Of a stretch of 64,000 nt of DNA, positions 28,363-37,593 are shown piece after piece. The notes under the pieces are model-generated. The model was not told the DNA's origin. It ran no database searches and worked only from the letters and a program-made list of their open reading frames with translations. A program made the translations under genes and the position numbers. Source of the DNA: Xanthomonas codiaei (GTDB lineage Bacteria > Pseudomonadota > Gammaproteobacteria > Xanthomonadales > Xanthomonadaceae). The number at the start of each line of letters is the position of its first letter. The first letter of the stretch is position 1. The stretch is taken from assembly GCF_002939785.1 (NCBI RefSeq), contig NZ_MDEC01000013.1, forward strand, positions 1 to 64,000, written 5' to 3'.

Positions 28363-29700
28363 TCACGCAACGGCCCGTTCGCTACGGGCGACCGGCGTCA
28401 TTGGCATTGCAGCGTTCAGCAGCCCCCACGCTTCCAACTGATCCACCGCGGTGCGTACGCCGTCTTCCTCGCCGATATGCTGCCCCAGCGCACGCGCGGC
28501 CGCACGCATGGCCGGCGCGCTGGCCTGGCGCAGTGCGTCGGCCAGCCGCTGCGGCTGCAGACCGACGCGGGCGAGCGCCGGCGGCGCCACGCCGCGCTGG
28601 GCCAGGCAATGTGCCCAGAACGGCTGGTCGTACCCGAACGGCAGCACCACCGAGGGAATGCCCGCCGCCAGCGCGGCACCGGTGGTGCCGGCACCGCCGT
28701 GATGCACCGCCACGGCCACGCGCGGGAACAACCAGTCGTGCGGTGCGTGCTCCAGATGGAAGAAACGTTCGGCATCGTCGGCGGCGGCCTCCTGGCCATC
28801 GGTCAGTCCACCCCAGCCGCTGGCCAGCAACGCACGCTGGCCGGTCAGACGCACCGCCGCCTTGACCGTGGCGGTGAGCTGCGCCGCGTCGGAACTGGTC
28901 ATGCTGCCGAAACCGATATACAACGGCGGTGGCCCGGCCTGCAGGAACGCCTGCAGGTCTGCCGGCGGTTGCCACTGCGGCTGCGGCAGCTGCCAGAAGC
29001 CGCAGACCTGCGCGCTGGGCGGCCAGTCCGGTGGACGCGGGCATAGCTGGGCGCTGTAGCCGTAGATCACCCGCAGCGCGCTGCGGTCCGGTCCGCGCCA
29101 CGGGTAGGCCGGCAGGCCCAGCGCCGGCCGTACGATGTCGTTGAGCGCCGGGCGCATCAGCTGCCAGCCGGCAAAGCGCACCAGGTGATGCAGCGCCACG
29201 CTCACCCGCCCGGGAAACCGAACGCTCGGCATCACCATCAGCGGCAGATGCCGCGAAGCGGTCAGCGGCTGCAGTTGCGCGAACACCACCGGCAGCCCGT
29301 AGGCCTGCCCCAGGCTGTGGGCCAGGAAGCTGGCGCTGCCCACGCCCAGGATCAAGCCGGCATCGGCACAGGCCGCACGGCCCTGCTCGGCCCAGTCGCG
29401 CGCCCAGTCCAGCAGCTGCGCGCGCAAGGTGCCCCAGATACCGCGCCAGCCGCCACGCATCTCGGCCACGTGCGGGTTGCCCTGCAGCAGTTGCTGGTGG
29501 TCGCCGCTGAGCGGGAAGAACTCCAGCCCGTTGGCGCGGATCAGCGCTTCGAAATTGCCGCTGGTCAGCACCCGCACCGGATACCCGCGCTCGCGCAGGC
29601 CACGTCCCAGCGCGATGATCGGGCGCACGTCGCCGTGGGTGCCCAGGGTGGCGATGACGATCGGTCGATGGACGGTAGCGCTTGCCGGGATCTCAGGCAT
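28363..29700 (-). CDS. GT1-family glycosyltransferase (UGT/MGT type)
   Basis: The 445-residue enzyme begins with the acceptor-side motif IVIATLGTHGDVRPIIALGRGL. It has the donor-side signature HHGGAGTTGAALAAGIPSVV followed by LPFGYDQPFWA, typical of macrolide, rhamnolipid and catecholate glycosyltransferases that use nucleotide sugars. The ATG at 29700 lies inside the end of the synthetase gene (8-base overlap), so both are made together and the enzyme probably glycosylates the product or its acyl precursor. Acceptor and sugar are unknown. No frameshift or motif loss seen. Confidence 0.9.
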   Translation of the reverse strand: MPEIPASATVHRPIVIATLGTHGDVRPIIALGRGLRERGYPVRVLTSGNFEALIRANGLEFFPLSGDHQQLLQGNPHVAEMRGGWRGIWGTLRAQLLDWARDWAEQGRAACADAGLILGVGSASFLAHSLGQAYGLPVVFAQLQPLTASRHLPLMVMPSVRFPGRVSVALHHLVRFAGWQLMRPALNDIVRPALGLPAYPWRGPDRSALRVIYGYSAQLCPRPPDWPPSAQVCGFWQLPQPQWQPPADLQAFLQAGPPPLYIGFGSMTSSDAAQLTATVKAAVRLTGQRALLASGWGGLTDGQEAAADDAERFFHLEHAPHDWLFPRVAVAVHHGGAGTTGAALAAGIPSVVLPFGYDQPFWAHCLAQRGVAPPALARVGLQPQRLADALRQASAPAMRAAARALGQHIGEEDGVRTAVDQLEAWGLLNAAMPMTPVARSERAVA

Positions 29701-32700
29701 ATTCGGCCACCCCGTCGCTGGCAGTGGCGATGCTGCCGTCGCGCAGCGACACCGGGCCGGTGGCGGCATGCAGCAATGCGCATAGCCTGGTCGAATGCGT
29801 GGCCGACAGCATCGAATGATGGTCGCTATCCAAGCCATGCAGGTGCAGCGTGCGCACGTACGGACGCCAGGCCTGCGGCCGGTAGTCCACCCACTGCGCA
29901 TCGTCGCCGCCGGAACTCATCCGCACGTTCGCCTCGACGAACAACACGTCCTGATTCAATGCGCGGGGGCGGTGACGGCGCGCCAGGTGCAAATGATGCT
30001 GGGTCACATCGCCCAGGTCGTCCAGCAGCGTGGGGCGCTGTTCGAGCAGCTGGCGTACGGCCGGCAAGGTGGTCAGCCCGTAGTGGTCGCACAGCAGGCT
30101 GGCCAGCTCGGCCACGGTGGTCGGCATCGGCTGGTGTGCGGCCAGGGTCAGGCCCAGCGCATGCACCGACGCGCGCACGTTCTCCGCTTCCGGCAGCGCG
30201 GCGGCCTGTTCCAGATGCGGGTAGCTGTCCAGCATCGCCAGCAGTTCGACATCCTCGCCCAGGTCGTGCAGCTCGGCCGCGATGGCATGGGCGATCAGCC
30301 CGCCCAGCGACCAGCCGATCAACCGGTACGGGCCGTGCGGCTGCACGCTGCGCATGCGCGCCAGATAGTCGCGCGCAATCGCCTCGATGCTGTCCGGGCG
30401 ATACTGCCGGTCGCTCAATGCCGGCGACTGCAACACATACACCGGCCACTGCGGGTCGAGCTGGCCGAGCAAGGTGAGATACGACCAGCCCAGCCCGATC
30501 ACCGGATGGATGCAGAACAACGGCGTGCTGCCGGGCGTGCCTGCACGCAAGGGCAACAGCACGCCCAGGGGATCGTTCGCCGGCTGCGCGCTGCGCCTGA
30601 TCACCTCGGCCAGGCCGGCGATCGTCGGCGCATGGAACAACGTGCCCAGCGGCAGTTCGACACCGAACAGCTGCGGAAAGCGCGCTGCCATTTCCGCCGC
30701 GCGCAGCGAATCGCCGCCCAGCTCGAAGAAGTTGTCGTCCACGCCCACCGCCTGGATGCCCAGCACCTCGCGCAGCAAATCTGCCAGCTGCTGTTCCAGC
30801 GCATCGCGCGGCGCCACCTGCGCACGCACCGCCACCACACCCGGCGCAGGCAGGGCACGGCGGTCCAGCTTGCCATTGGCCGTCAGCGGCAAGGCCGCCA
30901 GCATGACCCAAAGGCTTGGAATCATCGACGCCGGCAAGCGCTGCTGCAGATGCGCACGCAGCGTCTCGGTCGACGGCGCCGTACCGTGCTTGCCCACCAC
31001 GTAGGCCAGCAACTGCAGCGCCGTATCGCCGTCCTGGTGCGCCACCACGGCAACCTGCGCCACCTGGGCATGCAGCAGCAACGCGTTCTCGATCTCGGCC
31101 GGCTCCACACGGTGGCCGCGGATCTTCAACTGCGCATCGGCGCGGCCGATGAATTCCAGCAGGCCATCCTCACGCTGACGCACGCGATCGCCGGTGCGGT
31201 ACATGCTGCTGCCGTCGGCGGCGAACGGGTCGCGCAGGAAGCGCTCGCTGGTCAGCTGGCGCTTGCCGCGGTAGCCCTTGGCCACGCCGGCGCCACCGAT
31301 GTACAGCTCGCCGATGGCACCGGTCGGCAATGGCTGCCGCTGTGCATCGAGTACGTAGACGCGCGTATTGAGCAGCGGCCTGCCGATCGGCGGCGCCGCG
31401 GCATCGGTCAACTGCAGCGGCATGATGGTCGACCAGATGGTGGTTTCGGTGGGTCCGTACAGCTGGGTCAGGCGCCCCGCCCGGCTCAGCAACTGGCTGG
31501 CCAGTTCCGGCACCAGCGCCTCGCCGCCCACCAGCGCATGCAGGCGATCCAGCGCAAGATCCTGGTTGGCCAGCAGGATGCGCCACAGCGACGGCGTGGC
31601 CTGCACCAGGCTGATCTGCTCGCCGGCGATCAAGCGCGCCAGGCTGCGCGGATCGTGGCTGATACCGGCCGGTGCGATGACCACGCGCGCGCCCACCAGC
31701 AGCGGCAGGTACAACTCCAGCCCGGCGATGTCGAAGGTGATGGTGGTGACGGCCAGCACGCGGTCGCGCGGGCGCAGCGCCAGCTCGTGTTCCATCGCAT
31801 GCAAGAAGTTGAACAGGTTGCGATGGCTGATCTCCACGCCCTTGGGCGCGCCGGTCGAACCGGAGGTGTACAACACGTAGGCCGTGCCATCGGGCGTGGC
31901 CAGCGGCGCGATCGCTTCCGGCAACACCGCCGGACGGGGATCCAGCCAGACCATGCCGCCGATCAGGTAGCGCTCGCACAGCGCAGGCTCGCACACCAGC
32001 GCGATGGCGCCGGAATCGTTGAGCATCTGGCGGTTGCGCGCGGCCGGGCTCTCCGGGTCCAGCGGCAGATACGCCGCACCGCTCCACATGATCGCCAGCA
32101 GCGCCACCAGCAGCTGCTCGCTGCGCGGCAAGGCCACGGCCACCACATCGCCGGGGCGCACGCCATCGGCGACCCACTGCGCGGCAATGCGCGAGGCCAG
32201 CTCGCACAAGGTGGCGTAATCCAGTGTGCGGTTGTCGTACTGCACGACCACGGCGGCAGGCATCAGTTCGGCACGCTGCAGCATGCCGTGCAGGAGCGTG
32301 GCATCGGCCGGCAGCGGCGCGTCGGTGCGGTTCCAGGTGTACAGCAGGCGCTGGCGCTCCTGCTCGCCCAGTACGTCGAGCTCGCCCAGCGCGCAGGTGG
32401 GGTGGTCGAGCACGGCATCGGCCAGCTGGGTCAGGCGCCGGCAATGCTCGGCCAGTTCGTGGCTGTCGTACAGCGCCGGGTTGGCATCCAGATCGAAGCG
32501 CAGTGCCGCGCCATCGCCGCGCTCGTAGCAGAAGATGGTCAGGTCGTCGGCCGGTCCGTTGCAGAGGTTGTGCGGCATCGCATACGCCTGGCCAAAGCGC
32601 AGCGCGTAGTCGAAGGCTTCGATGTTCACCGCCAGGCGGGCGAACTTCTGCTCGATGCCGAACATGCCAAGGTCGCGGCGCACGTCCTCGAAGCGGTATT

Positions 32701-33673
32701 GCTGATGGCGCAGCGCGCTCCTGACCACCGAGGCCACCTGTGCGAACAAGGTGTGGACCGGTTGCTGCGGGTCCATCTTCAGCCGCAGCGAGATCACGTT
32801 GGCGACCAGGCCGGCGGTATGCCGGTAGCGCGCATTGATCCGGCCGGTCACCGGCATGGCCAGCACCAGGTCTTCGGCACCGGTGCAGCGGTAGTAATAC
32901 GCGGCGATCAGGGAAATCAGCATCTGCGGCAGGCTGGCGCCGTACTCCTTGCCCAGCGCACGCAGGCGCACCACCTGCTGCGGCGAAAACTGCCCGATGC
33001 CGCGCAGCAGGCCGGTGGACAGGTGATTACCCGGCCGCGCCAGGGTGACCGGCGGCGGCAGATCGGCCAGTTGCTGCATCCAGTAGCTGCGGTCGCGCTG
33101 AAAGCGATCGGAGTCGCGGTACTGCTGTTCCATCTCGATCAGCGACAACGCGCTGCCGTACTCGGCAGGCTCGGGCTCCACGTTCGCCGCGTAGGCGTTA
33201 TAGAGCACCGCCATCCGCTGCATCATGATCGAGGCGCAATAGCCATCCATCACCAGATGGCTGACGCACTGCACCCACATGTGGTGATCTTCGCCGAGGC
33301 GGAATACCGCGCAATGCCACAGCGGCCCGTTGCGCAGGTCCTCCGGCTTGCGGATTTCCTCGGCCACCCAATGCTCGGCGGCATTGCGCGGCGCCGGGTC
33401 GTCGCTCACGTCGAAGAACGGTATTGGCGCGGTGTACTCCGGCAGGACGACCTGGTGCGGCACGCCCTCGTGCTCATGGATGCAAAGGCGCAGCGTGTCG
33501 AACTCGCGCGCCAGCTGCAGCGTGGCGCGGATCAGCAGCGCAGGATCCAGTGGACCGAACAATTCCAGCGCTTCGGACAACATCAAGGTGTTGTCGGTAT
33601 GCAACTTGTTGGCCACCCACAGGCCACGTTGTGCCCTGGTCAGTGGAAACAGTGGGGCGGCATCAGCGTGCAT
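29693..33673 (-). CDS. Single-module nonribosomal peptide synthetase, C-A-T-TE
   Basis: The 1326-residue protein resembles EntF in layout. The condensation domain (about 1-440) has SHLVMDG near 139, with the second, catalytic His kept. The adenylation domain (about 460-860) has LYTSGSTGAPKG near 603 and LYGPTETTIW near 738. The carrier domain has its phosphopantetheine Ser in ELGGDSLRA near 988, and the thioesterase has GWSLGG near 1122. The specificity code read by alignment is D-I-L-Q-L-G-L-I-W-K, which matches the published glycine code. Start: ATG at 33673, nine bases after AAGG. No partner aryl- or acyl-carrier gene is nearby. Product unknown; an N-acyl or oligo-glycine ester, later glycosylated, is a guess. 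Confidence 0.9.
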   Translation of the reverse strand: MHADAAPLFPLTRAQRGLWVANKLHTDNTLMLSEALELFGPLDPALLIRATLQLAREFDTLRLCIHEHEGVPHQVVLPEYTAPIPFFDVSDDPAPRNAAEHWVAEEIRKPEDLRNGPLWHCAVFRLGEDHHMWVQCVSHLVMDGYCASIMMQRMAVLYNAYAANVEPEPAEYGSALSLIEMEQQYRDSDRFQRDRSYWMQQLADLPPPVTLARPGNHLSTGLLRGIGQFSPQQVVRLRALGKEYGASLPQMLISLIAAYYYRCTGAEDLVLAMPVTGRINARYRHTAGLVANVISLRLKMDPQQPVHTLFAQVASVVRSALRHQQYRFEDVRRDLGMFGIEQKFARLAVNIEAFDYALRFGQAYAMPHNLCNGPADDLTIFCYERGDGAALRFDLDANPALYDSHELAEHCRRLTQLADAVLDHPTCALGELDVLGEQERQRLLYTWNRTDAPLPADATLLHGMLQRAELMPAAVVVQYDNRTLDYATLCELASRIAAQWVADGVRPGDVVAVALPRSEQLLVALLAIMWSGAAYLPLDPESPAARNRQMLNDSGAIALVCEPALCERYLIGGMVWLDPRPAVLPEAIAPLATPDGTAYVLYTSGSTGAPKGVEISHRNLFNFLHAMEHELALRPRDRVLAVTTITFDIAGLELYLPLLVGARVVIAPAGISHDPRSLARLIAGEQISLVQATPSLWRILLANQDLALDRLHALVGGEALVPELASQLLSRAGRLTQLYGPTETTIWSTIMPLQLTDAAAPPIGRPLLNTRVYVLDAQRQPLPTGAIGELYIGGAGVAKGYRGKRQLTSERFLRDPFAADGSSMYRTGDRVRQREDGLLEFIGRADAQLKIRGHRVEPAEIENALLLHAQVAQVAVVAHQDGDTALQLLAYVVGKHGTAPSTETLRAHLQQRLPASMIPSLWVMLAALPLTANGKLDRRALPAPGVVAVRAQVAPRDALEQQLADLLREVLGIQAVGVDDNFFELGGDSLRAAEMAARFPQLFGVELPLGTLFHAPTIAGLAEVIRRSAQPANDPLGVLLPLRAGTPGSTPLFCIHPVIGLGWSYLTLLGQLDPQWPVYVLQSPALSDRQYRPDSIEAIARDYLARMRSVQPHGPYRLIGWSLGGLIAHAIAAELHDLGEDVELLAMLDSYPHLEQAAALPEAENVRASVHALGLTLAAHQPMPTTVAELASLLCDHYGLTTLPAVRQLLEQRPTLLDDLGDVTQHHLHLARRHRPRALNQDVLFVEANVRMSSGGDDAQWVDYRPQAWRPYVRTLHLHGLDSDHHSMLSATHSTRLCALLHAATGPVSLRDGSIATASDGVAEYA

Positions 33674-34516
33674 CGCATGCATCCTTCTGTGTGGCGCGCA
33701 GTCGCCCGGCGCTTTGGCTGCAGCGCAGTCAAAGAAACGTCGGATCGGCACCCGGTAATGAAACGCATGATAGAGAGCACCAGCGACTGTCGGCGAATGC
33801 CGGCAATACGTGGTGGAAACGCACAATGGAAACGCACAACGAGGCGACATGCACGATCGAGACCCCGATGTGCACTGTCATGGGTGAAGCAACTTGTATC
33901 CCGACAAGTTAAGCAAACACTAACAACTCGCGAACTTAATGAACCGTGCAAAAATCACGAAATGCGGGTCTTTCGTAATTATTTTGGTCCAAAATGTGAT
34001 TCCTACAGACGTTCTGCATGCGCGTATGCGCTTGGGTCGCCTTGTGCATGCAACTGACACACGATGTGGTGCAGGCAGACCGCAAGTAGCCACCAAACAT
34101 CTGTTTTCAAGGCGATTTCGCACTGTCGCGGCACGCTGGCCCAGGCCGTCGATAAGACCATTTCAAACAACGCCATTGGTACAAATGGATCTGCAAAAAA
34201 TCACTTGATGCAATCGGTGATGATCGCCGGCGCGATCGCAATCTGGCGGGCGGCCAGGCGAATGCCGTCAATCGATTGACGTCTCGCGCCGTGTATAAAA
34301 GCGAGCAGTGGCAACGATGGCGCGTGTAAATCACGGCAAGGCGTGACTTGCCGGCACGCCATCGCAGGCAGCGAGGCGTGGGCCTGCCGATATCAGGCGA
34401 GGCGTTCGAAGGCAGGGGTGGGCGGGACTCCCCGCCATAACCGCAAGCGTGCGCCACGGTGAGATGGCGCGACGGCAGTGCCGCGCGCTGCAGCAGGGGC
34501 CGCAGCGCGCCGAGGA
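33674..34516. other. Long less GC-rich regulatory region upstream of the synthetase
   Basis: No gene supported in 843 bases. Positions about 33880-34300 are clearly less GC-rich than their surroundings. Three perfect palindromes stand out: 33891-33910 (AACTTGT/ACAAGTT around six bases), 33981-33995 (ATTTTGG-T-CCAAAAT) and 34266-34281 (CGTCAATC/GATTGACG, no spacer). A hairpin at 34421-34436 (GGCGGG/CCCGCC) is near the speA end. These fit operators and a promoter for the leftward synthetase gene. Confidence 0.5.
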
Positions 34517-36403
34517 TCAGCCGAGCGGCTCGTCGGACAGATAGGTGTAGCCGGTCAGCCCGGCTTCCAGCGCCTGGCTCAGCTGCTGCGCGCGCTCCGG
34601 GGGCAGCTGCGCGGCGGCGATGCGCTCGGCATAGGTCGCGCGCAGCGTGTCCAGGTGGTAGCCCACGTAATCGAGCATCACATCGGTGGTGTCACCGCGA
34701 CGCTGCTGCACGATGCGATATCCGTCGCCGTCCACGGCCACTTCCACCGCATCGGTATCGCCGAACAGGTTATGGATATCGCCCAGGATTTCCTGGTAGG
34801 CACCGACCAGGAAGAAGCCGATGCGATAGCTCTCACCCGCGTTCAAGGCATGCAGCGGCAGCGAGCTGTCCAGGCTCTCGTTCTCGACATAGGTCTTGAC
34901 CATGCCGTCCGAATCGCAGGTCATGTCGGCGATGATGCCGCGGCGCTGCGGTGCCTCGTTCAGGCGCTCGATCGGCACGATCGGGAACACCTGGTCGATC
35001 GCCCAGACGTCCGGGATCGATTCGAACACACTGAAATTGACGAAGTACTTGTCCACCAGCCGCTCGTTGAGCTCGTCCAGCACCGGGCGGTGGCTCTTCT
35101 CGTCGAAGCTCAACCGTGCCCGCACGCCGTGGGCGATGGCATAGAACAGGTCGTCGATGCGCGCACGATGGGTCAGGTCGATCTGGCCCAGCGCATAGGC
35201 GCTCAAACCCTCGGCATGGAAGTGCTGGGCCTCCTGGAACAGTTCCACCGCCGGGCGCACGTCCAGTTCGTCGTGGATCTCGCGCAGGTGGCGGATCGCC
35301 GCCGGTTCGTCATCGTGCGCATCGGGCACGCGGCCTTCCGGCGCCTGCTCCACCTCGGACACGTTGGCGATCAGCACCGCATGGTGGGCCGTCATCGCGC
35401 GGCCGCACTCGGTGACGATGCGCGGCGGAGCCAGGCCATGTTCCTCGCAGGCGCTGGCCAGCGGCTGCACGATATTGCTGGCGTACGAATGCAGGCCGTA
35501 GTTGATCGAGCAATAGCTGCGCGAGCGGGTGCCTTCGTAGTCGATGCCCAGGCCGCCGCCCACGTCCACATGGCTGATCTTCGCGCCCAGCCGCGAGAGC
35601 TCCACGAAATAGCGCGTGGCCTCGCGCATGCCGTTGGCGATGTCGCGCACGTTGGAGATCTGCGAGCCCATGTGGAAATGCAGCAGATTCAGGCTGTCGG
35701 CGTACTCGGTGTCGCGCAGCGATTTCCACAGGTCCAGCACCTGGCGCGGCGACAGCCCGAACTTGGCCTTGTCGCCGCCGCTGTTCTGCCACTTGCCCGC
35801 ACCCAGCGAAGCCAGGCGCATGCGCACGCCCAGGCCCGGCTTGACGTCCAGCGCGCGCGCCTCTTCCAGCACCAGCGCCAGTTCGGAGGGCTTTTCGATC
35901 ACGATGAAGGTCTGCAGGCCGAGCTTGCGGCCGATCAGCGCCAGCCGGATGTATTCGCGGTCCTTGTAGCCGTTGCAGACGATCAGCCCGCCCGGGCGCG
36001 ACAGCGCCAGCACCGCCATCAGCTCCGGCTTGCTACCCGCTTCCAGGCCGAAGCCCTCGCCGTGATGGCCGGCCAGGGTGCCGGCCACGCCACGGTGCTG
36101 GTTGACCTTGATCGGGTACACCGCGGTGTAGCCGCCGGCGTAGTCCCATTCCGACTGCGCCTGCGCAAAGGCCGCCTGCAGCTTGCCCAGGCGCTGACCC
36201 AGGATGTCCGGGAAGCGCACCAGCAGCGGGAGTTTTGCCCCGGCCGCGCGTGCGGCATCCACCACTTCGGGCAGCGACACTGCCGGGCCATCGGCGGTTG
36301 GTTTGACCACCACGTGGCCGGCGGCGTTCACATCGAAATACCCATCGGCCCAATGCGGGATCGAGTAGGTCTTGCGGGCTTGGTCGAGGGACCAATCGCT
36401 CAT
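34517..36403 (-). CDS. speA: Biosynthetic arginine decarboxylase
   Basis: SpeA converts arginine to agmatine in the putrescine/spermidine pathway, using PLP. The 628-residue product has the PLP lysine at residue 99 in AVYPIKVNQHRG. The phosphate-binding HVDVGGGLGIDYEG and the catalytic-loop Cys in TECGRAM are also visible. Length matches the family (about 630). MSDWSLDQARKTYSIPHW at 36403 is the family start; the open frame to 36547 is disregarded. It diverges from speE, which adds the aminopropyl group later in the pathway. Confidence 0.97.
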   Translation of the reverse strand: MSDWSLDQARKTYSIPHWADGYFDVNAAGHVVVKPTADGPAVSLPEVVDAARAAGAKLPLLVRFPDILGQRLGKLQAAFAQAQSEWDYAGGYTAVYPIKVNQHRGVAGTLAGHHGEGFGLEAGSKPELMAVLALSRPGGLIVCNGYKDREYIRLALIGRKLGLQTFIVIEKPSELALVLEEARALDVKPGLGVRMRLASLGAGKWQNSGGDKAKFGLSPRQVLDLWKSLRDTEYADSLNLLHFHMGSQISNVRDIANGMREATRYFVELSRLGAKISHVDVGGGLGIDYEGTRSRSYCSINYGLHSYASNIVQPLASACEEHGLAPPRIVTECGRAMTAHHAVLIANVSEVEQAPEGRVPDAHDDEPAAIRHLREIHDELDVRPAVELFQEAQHFHAEGLSAYALGQIDLTHRARIDDLFYAIAHGVRARLSFDEKSHRPVLDELNERLVDKYFVNFSVFESIPDVWAIDQVFPIVPIERLNEAPQRRGIIADMTCDSDGMVKTYVENESLDSSLPLHALNAGESYRIGFFLVGAYQEILGDIHNLFGDTDAVEVAVDGDGYRIVQQRRGDTTDVMLDYVGYHLDTLRATYAERIAAAQLPPERAQQLSQALEAGLTGYTYLSDEPLG

Positions 36404-36584
36404 TTCGTTGTCTCGGCTGGGGCAAAAGGGCGTGAATTGTAACGCCTGGCATGCCGAGGGTCCGTTACAATCCGCGCCGACTTCACGCCCCGCTCCTGGT
36501 CGGATCGGGGCCGAGCAAGGGTCGGCCGCTGCGCAGTCTGGCTGCACGCGGCTGCGCCCGATCCTCCTCCGGCGCTACGCGCCA

Positions 36585-36605
36585 CCTTCTCCCGGCAGGA
36601 GAAGG
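36585..36605. repeat. Perfect hairpin in the speA-speE divergent region
   Basis: CCTTCTCC and GGAGAAGG pair perfectly around a 5-base loop, 34 bases before the speE start. The flanking text (CTCCTCCGGCGCTACGCGCC) resembles a dispersed intergenic repeat. It might fold in the speE leader or act as an operator. Confidence 0.5.
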
Positions 36606-36638
36606 AACCGCCCGCTTCTTTTAGTTTAGGACGTCCGC

Positions 36639-37496
36639 ATGAGCAGCAACGACAACTGGTACATCGAACACTTCCAGCCCACCGGGTCGGCCATCGGCTT
36701 CCGCATCAGCGGCAAGCTGGACGAGGTGCAGTCCCCGTTCCAGAAGATCGAGATCTACCAGACCACCGATTGGGGCAAGCTGATGCTCATCGACGGCGCG
36801 GTGATGCTGACCAGCCGCGACAATTTCTTCTACCACGAGATGATCAGCCATCCGGCGCTGTTCACCCATCCCGCGCCCAAGCGCGTGGTGATCATCGGCG
36901 GCGGCGACTGCGGCACGCTGCGCGAGGTGCTCAAGCACCCGGGCGTGGAAAGCGCCACCCAGTGCGATATCGACGAGCAGGTCACGCGCATGTCGGAGAA
37001 GTATTTCCCCGAGCTGTGCGACTCCAACCACGATGCGCGCGCCGAGCTGCTGTTCGACGACGGCGTGGCCTACATGGCCAACTGCCCGGCCGGCAGCGTG
37101 GATATCGTGATCGTCGATTCCACCGACCCGGTGGGCCCGGCCGAAGGCCTGTTCAACAAGGCGTTCTACGAGAGCTGCTTCAAGGCACTGAAGGACGACG
37201 GCTTGCTGGTGCAGCAGTCCGAATCGCCGTTGGCGCTGCTGGACCTGATCAACGAGATGCGCACCGAGATGGGCAAGGCCGGTTTCCAGTCGTTCAAGAC
37301 CCTGCCGTTCCCGCAGCCGTGCTACCCCACCGGCTGGTGGAGCGTGACCATGGCCAGCAAGCAGGCCAAGGCCGATTTCGCCTTCCGTCAGGACGCCGCG
37401 CAGGCCAAGGGCTTCGAGACGCTGTACTACACCGCGCACCTGCACACCGGCGTGTTGGTGGCACCGCCGTTCGTGGCCAAGGCGCTGGGCGAGTAA
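36639..37496 (+). CDS. speE: Spermidine synthase
   Basis: SpeE transfers an aminopropyl group from decarboxylated S-adenosylmethionine to putrescine. The 285-residue product has the N-terminal strand domain (WYIEHFQP), the cofactor motif VVIIGGGDCGTLREVLKH, and DSTDPVGPAEGLF with the catalytic Asp region. Length and motifs are standard. It is divergent from speA with a hairpin in the shared upstream region, and a strong inverted repeat follows its stop. No speD is present in the window. Confidence 0.96.
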   Translation: MSSNDNWYIEHFQPTGSAIGFRISGKLDEVQSPFQKIEIYQTTDWGKLMLIDGAVMLTSRDNFFYHEMISHPALFTHPAPKRVVIIGGGDCGTLREVLKHPGVESATQCDIDEQVTRMSEKYFPELCDSNHDARAELLFDDGVAYMANCPAGSVDIVIVDSTDPVGPAEGLFNKAFYESCFKALKDDGLLVQQSESPLALLDLINEMRTEMGKAGFQSFKTLPFPQPCYPTGWWSVTMASKQAKADFAFRQDAAQAKGFETLYYTAHLHTGVLVAPPFVAKALGE

Positions 37497-37538
37497 GCGC
37501 AAGCCGGCGCTGCAGAGTGTCGGCAGCGCCCAAACCAC

Positions 37539-37568
37539 AACGGGGCGGATGTTGCCATCCGCCCCGTT
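37539..37568. terminator. Hairpin between convergent speE and the barrel-protein gene
   Basis: A perfect 12-bp stem (AACGGGGCGGAT/ATCCGCCCCGTT) with a 6-base loop sits between two convergent genes. There is no long T-run, but the stem is strong and its position suits bidirectional termination. Confidence 0.6.
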
Positions 37569-37593
37569 GCCGTATCTGCCGCTGCGTCGCCAA

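Noticed and set aside
29693..33673. Naming the synthetase entF and calling the locus a catecholate siderophore cluster
   Set aside because: No entABCDE-like genes, carrier protein or exporter is present and the A-domain code points to glycine, not serine.
29795..34057. A 1420-codon open frame on the plus strand opposite the NRPS
   Set aside because: It is rich in Arg, Gln and His with no domain, and mirrors the NRPS codons; a typical high-GC shadow.
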